Virus record (IMG/VR): IMGVR_UViG_3300033999_000108
Span: 1 to 28,762 of that record
Reading direction: 5' to 3' (one strand)
Source of the DNA: a virus
DNA length: 28,762 nt
The notes below the pieces were generated by a model. It was not told where the DNA came from, ran no database searches, and saw only the letters and a list, made by a program, of their open reading frames with translations. The stretch's first letter is position 1; each line of letters starts with the position of its first letter. The translations under genes were made by a program, and so were the position numbers. Shown here one piece after another: positions 28,629 through 28,762 of the stretch.

Positions 28629-28762
28629 CTCCGAGGTGGGTCGAAGTGCATTGGCTGGAGTTGTTCCGGTGGACTTCGGCGCAAGGGTAAGAATTAAATT
28701 GCCGTGGAGCTTTAGGCTCGCGTCAATCAATTGATAAAGGGTAGCCAAGTAGGGGAGAGAAA
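28629..28762 (+). ncRNA. GC-rich non-coding stretch, possible structured RNA (cut by window end)
   Basis: From 28631 to the end I count 68 G or C in 132 bases (about 51%), in a region where genes are near one-third GC. No convincing reading frame or ribosome site is present. Possible stems are GTCGAAGT with ACTTCGGC, CTGGA with TCCGG, and GAGC with GCTC. This is the composition of a folded RNA (large phage RNA or intron start) but no known family consensus was recognised. Confidence 0.4.

Noticed and set aside
1-28762. Phage-wide recoding of TAG as a sense codon
   Set aside because: Many genes end cleanly in TAG (stops at 1559, 2137, 9919, 12121, 18305, 19732), and reading through the tape-measure TAG would run into a terminator hairpin; only the endolysin has an internal TAG.

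Overview
The window is a contiguous piece of a tailed (siphovirus-type) temperate phage or prophage of a spore-forming Bacillota host, probably an AT-rich clostridial-type bacterium. The phage assignment rests on the gene order: capsid, connectors, major tail protein, tail chaperones, tape measure, tail tip, lysis, then replication. The host inference rests on strong AGGAGG ribosome sites with frequent GTG/TTG starts, stalk (copper-amine-oxidase N-terminal-like) domains, an intracellular-subtilisin relative, and a YyaC-type sporulation gene at 28014-28628. The species cannot be named from the sequence.

Layout. 1-4574: rightward head, connector and tail-tube genes. 4574-9919: a 1781-residue tape measure protein with a stalk-like domain near its C-terminus, followed by a good terminator. 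9979-12121: tail fibre and accessory genes with GC-richer patches. 12152-13230: a tyrosine recombinase with its own promoter, set inside the tail operon; an 18-bp inverted repeat contains both the promoter -10 box and the start codon. 13287-16659: Dit-like protein and tail-associated protein with an array of six HxH motifs. 16656-17274: a leftward secreted stalk-domain gene with its own promoter (a moron). 17301-19732: subtilase with a short SPOR-like tail, XhlA-like and holin-like membrane proteins, and an amidase endolysin interrupted by one in-frame TAG. A strong terminator ends the late operon at 19767-19810.

19811-20130 is an AT-rich, repeat-rich non-coding stretch, the best origin candidate. 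It is followed by a DnaC-like loader, DnaB-like helicase and primase (the primase has its own promoter). The control region at 22943-23631 has a leftward Xre repressor, a consensus leftward promoter, a perfect palindrome covering both divergent -35 boxes, and a terminated leader on the repressor transcript. Rightward early genes follow: a sigma-like factor, a zinc-containing ssDNA-binding protein, a family A DNA polymerase, two small phage proteins and YyaC. The last 130 bases jump to about 51% GC with no coding gene and look like the start of a structured RNA cut by the window edge.

How it fits together: the Xre protein probably sets lysis or lysogeny at the palindrome. The replication proteins (loader, helicase, primase, SSB, PolA) form a largely self-sufficient fork. 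A sigma-like factor and a repeated leader motif before the loader and SSB genes suggest a private expression programme. The late operon builds the particle and lyses the cell. Several genes (stalk moron, subtilase, YyaC) look like host-interaction cargo.
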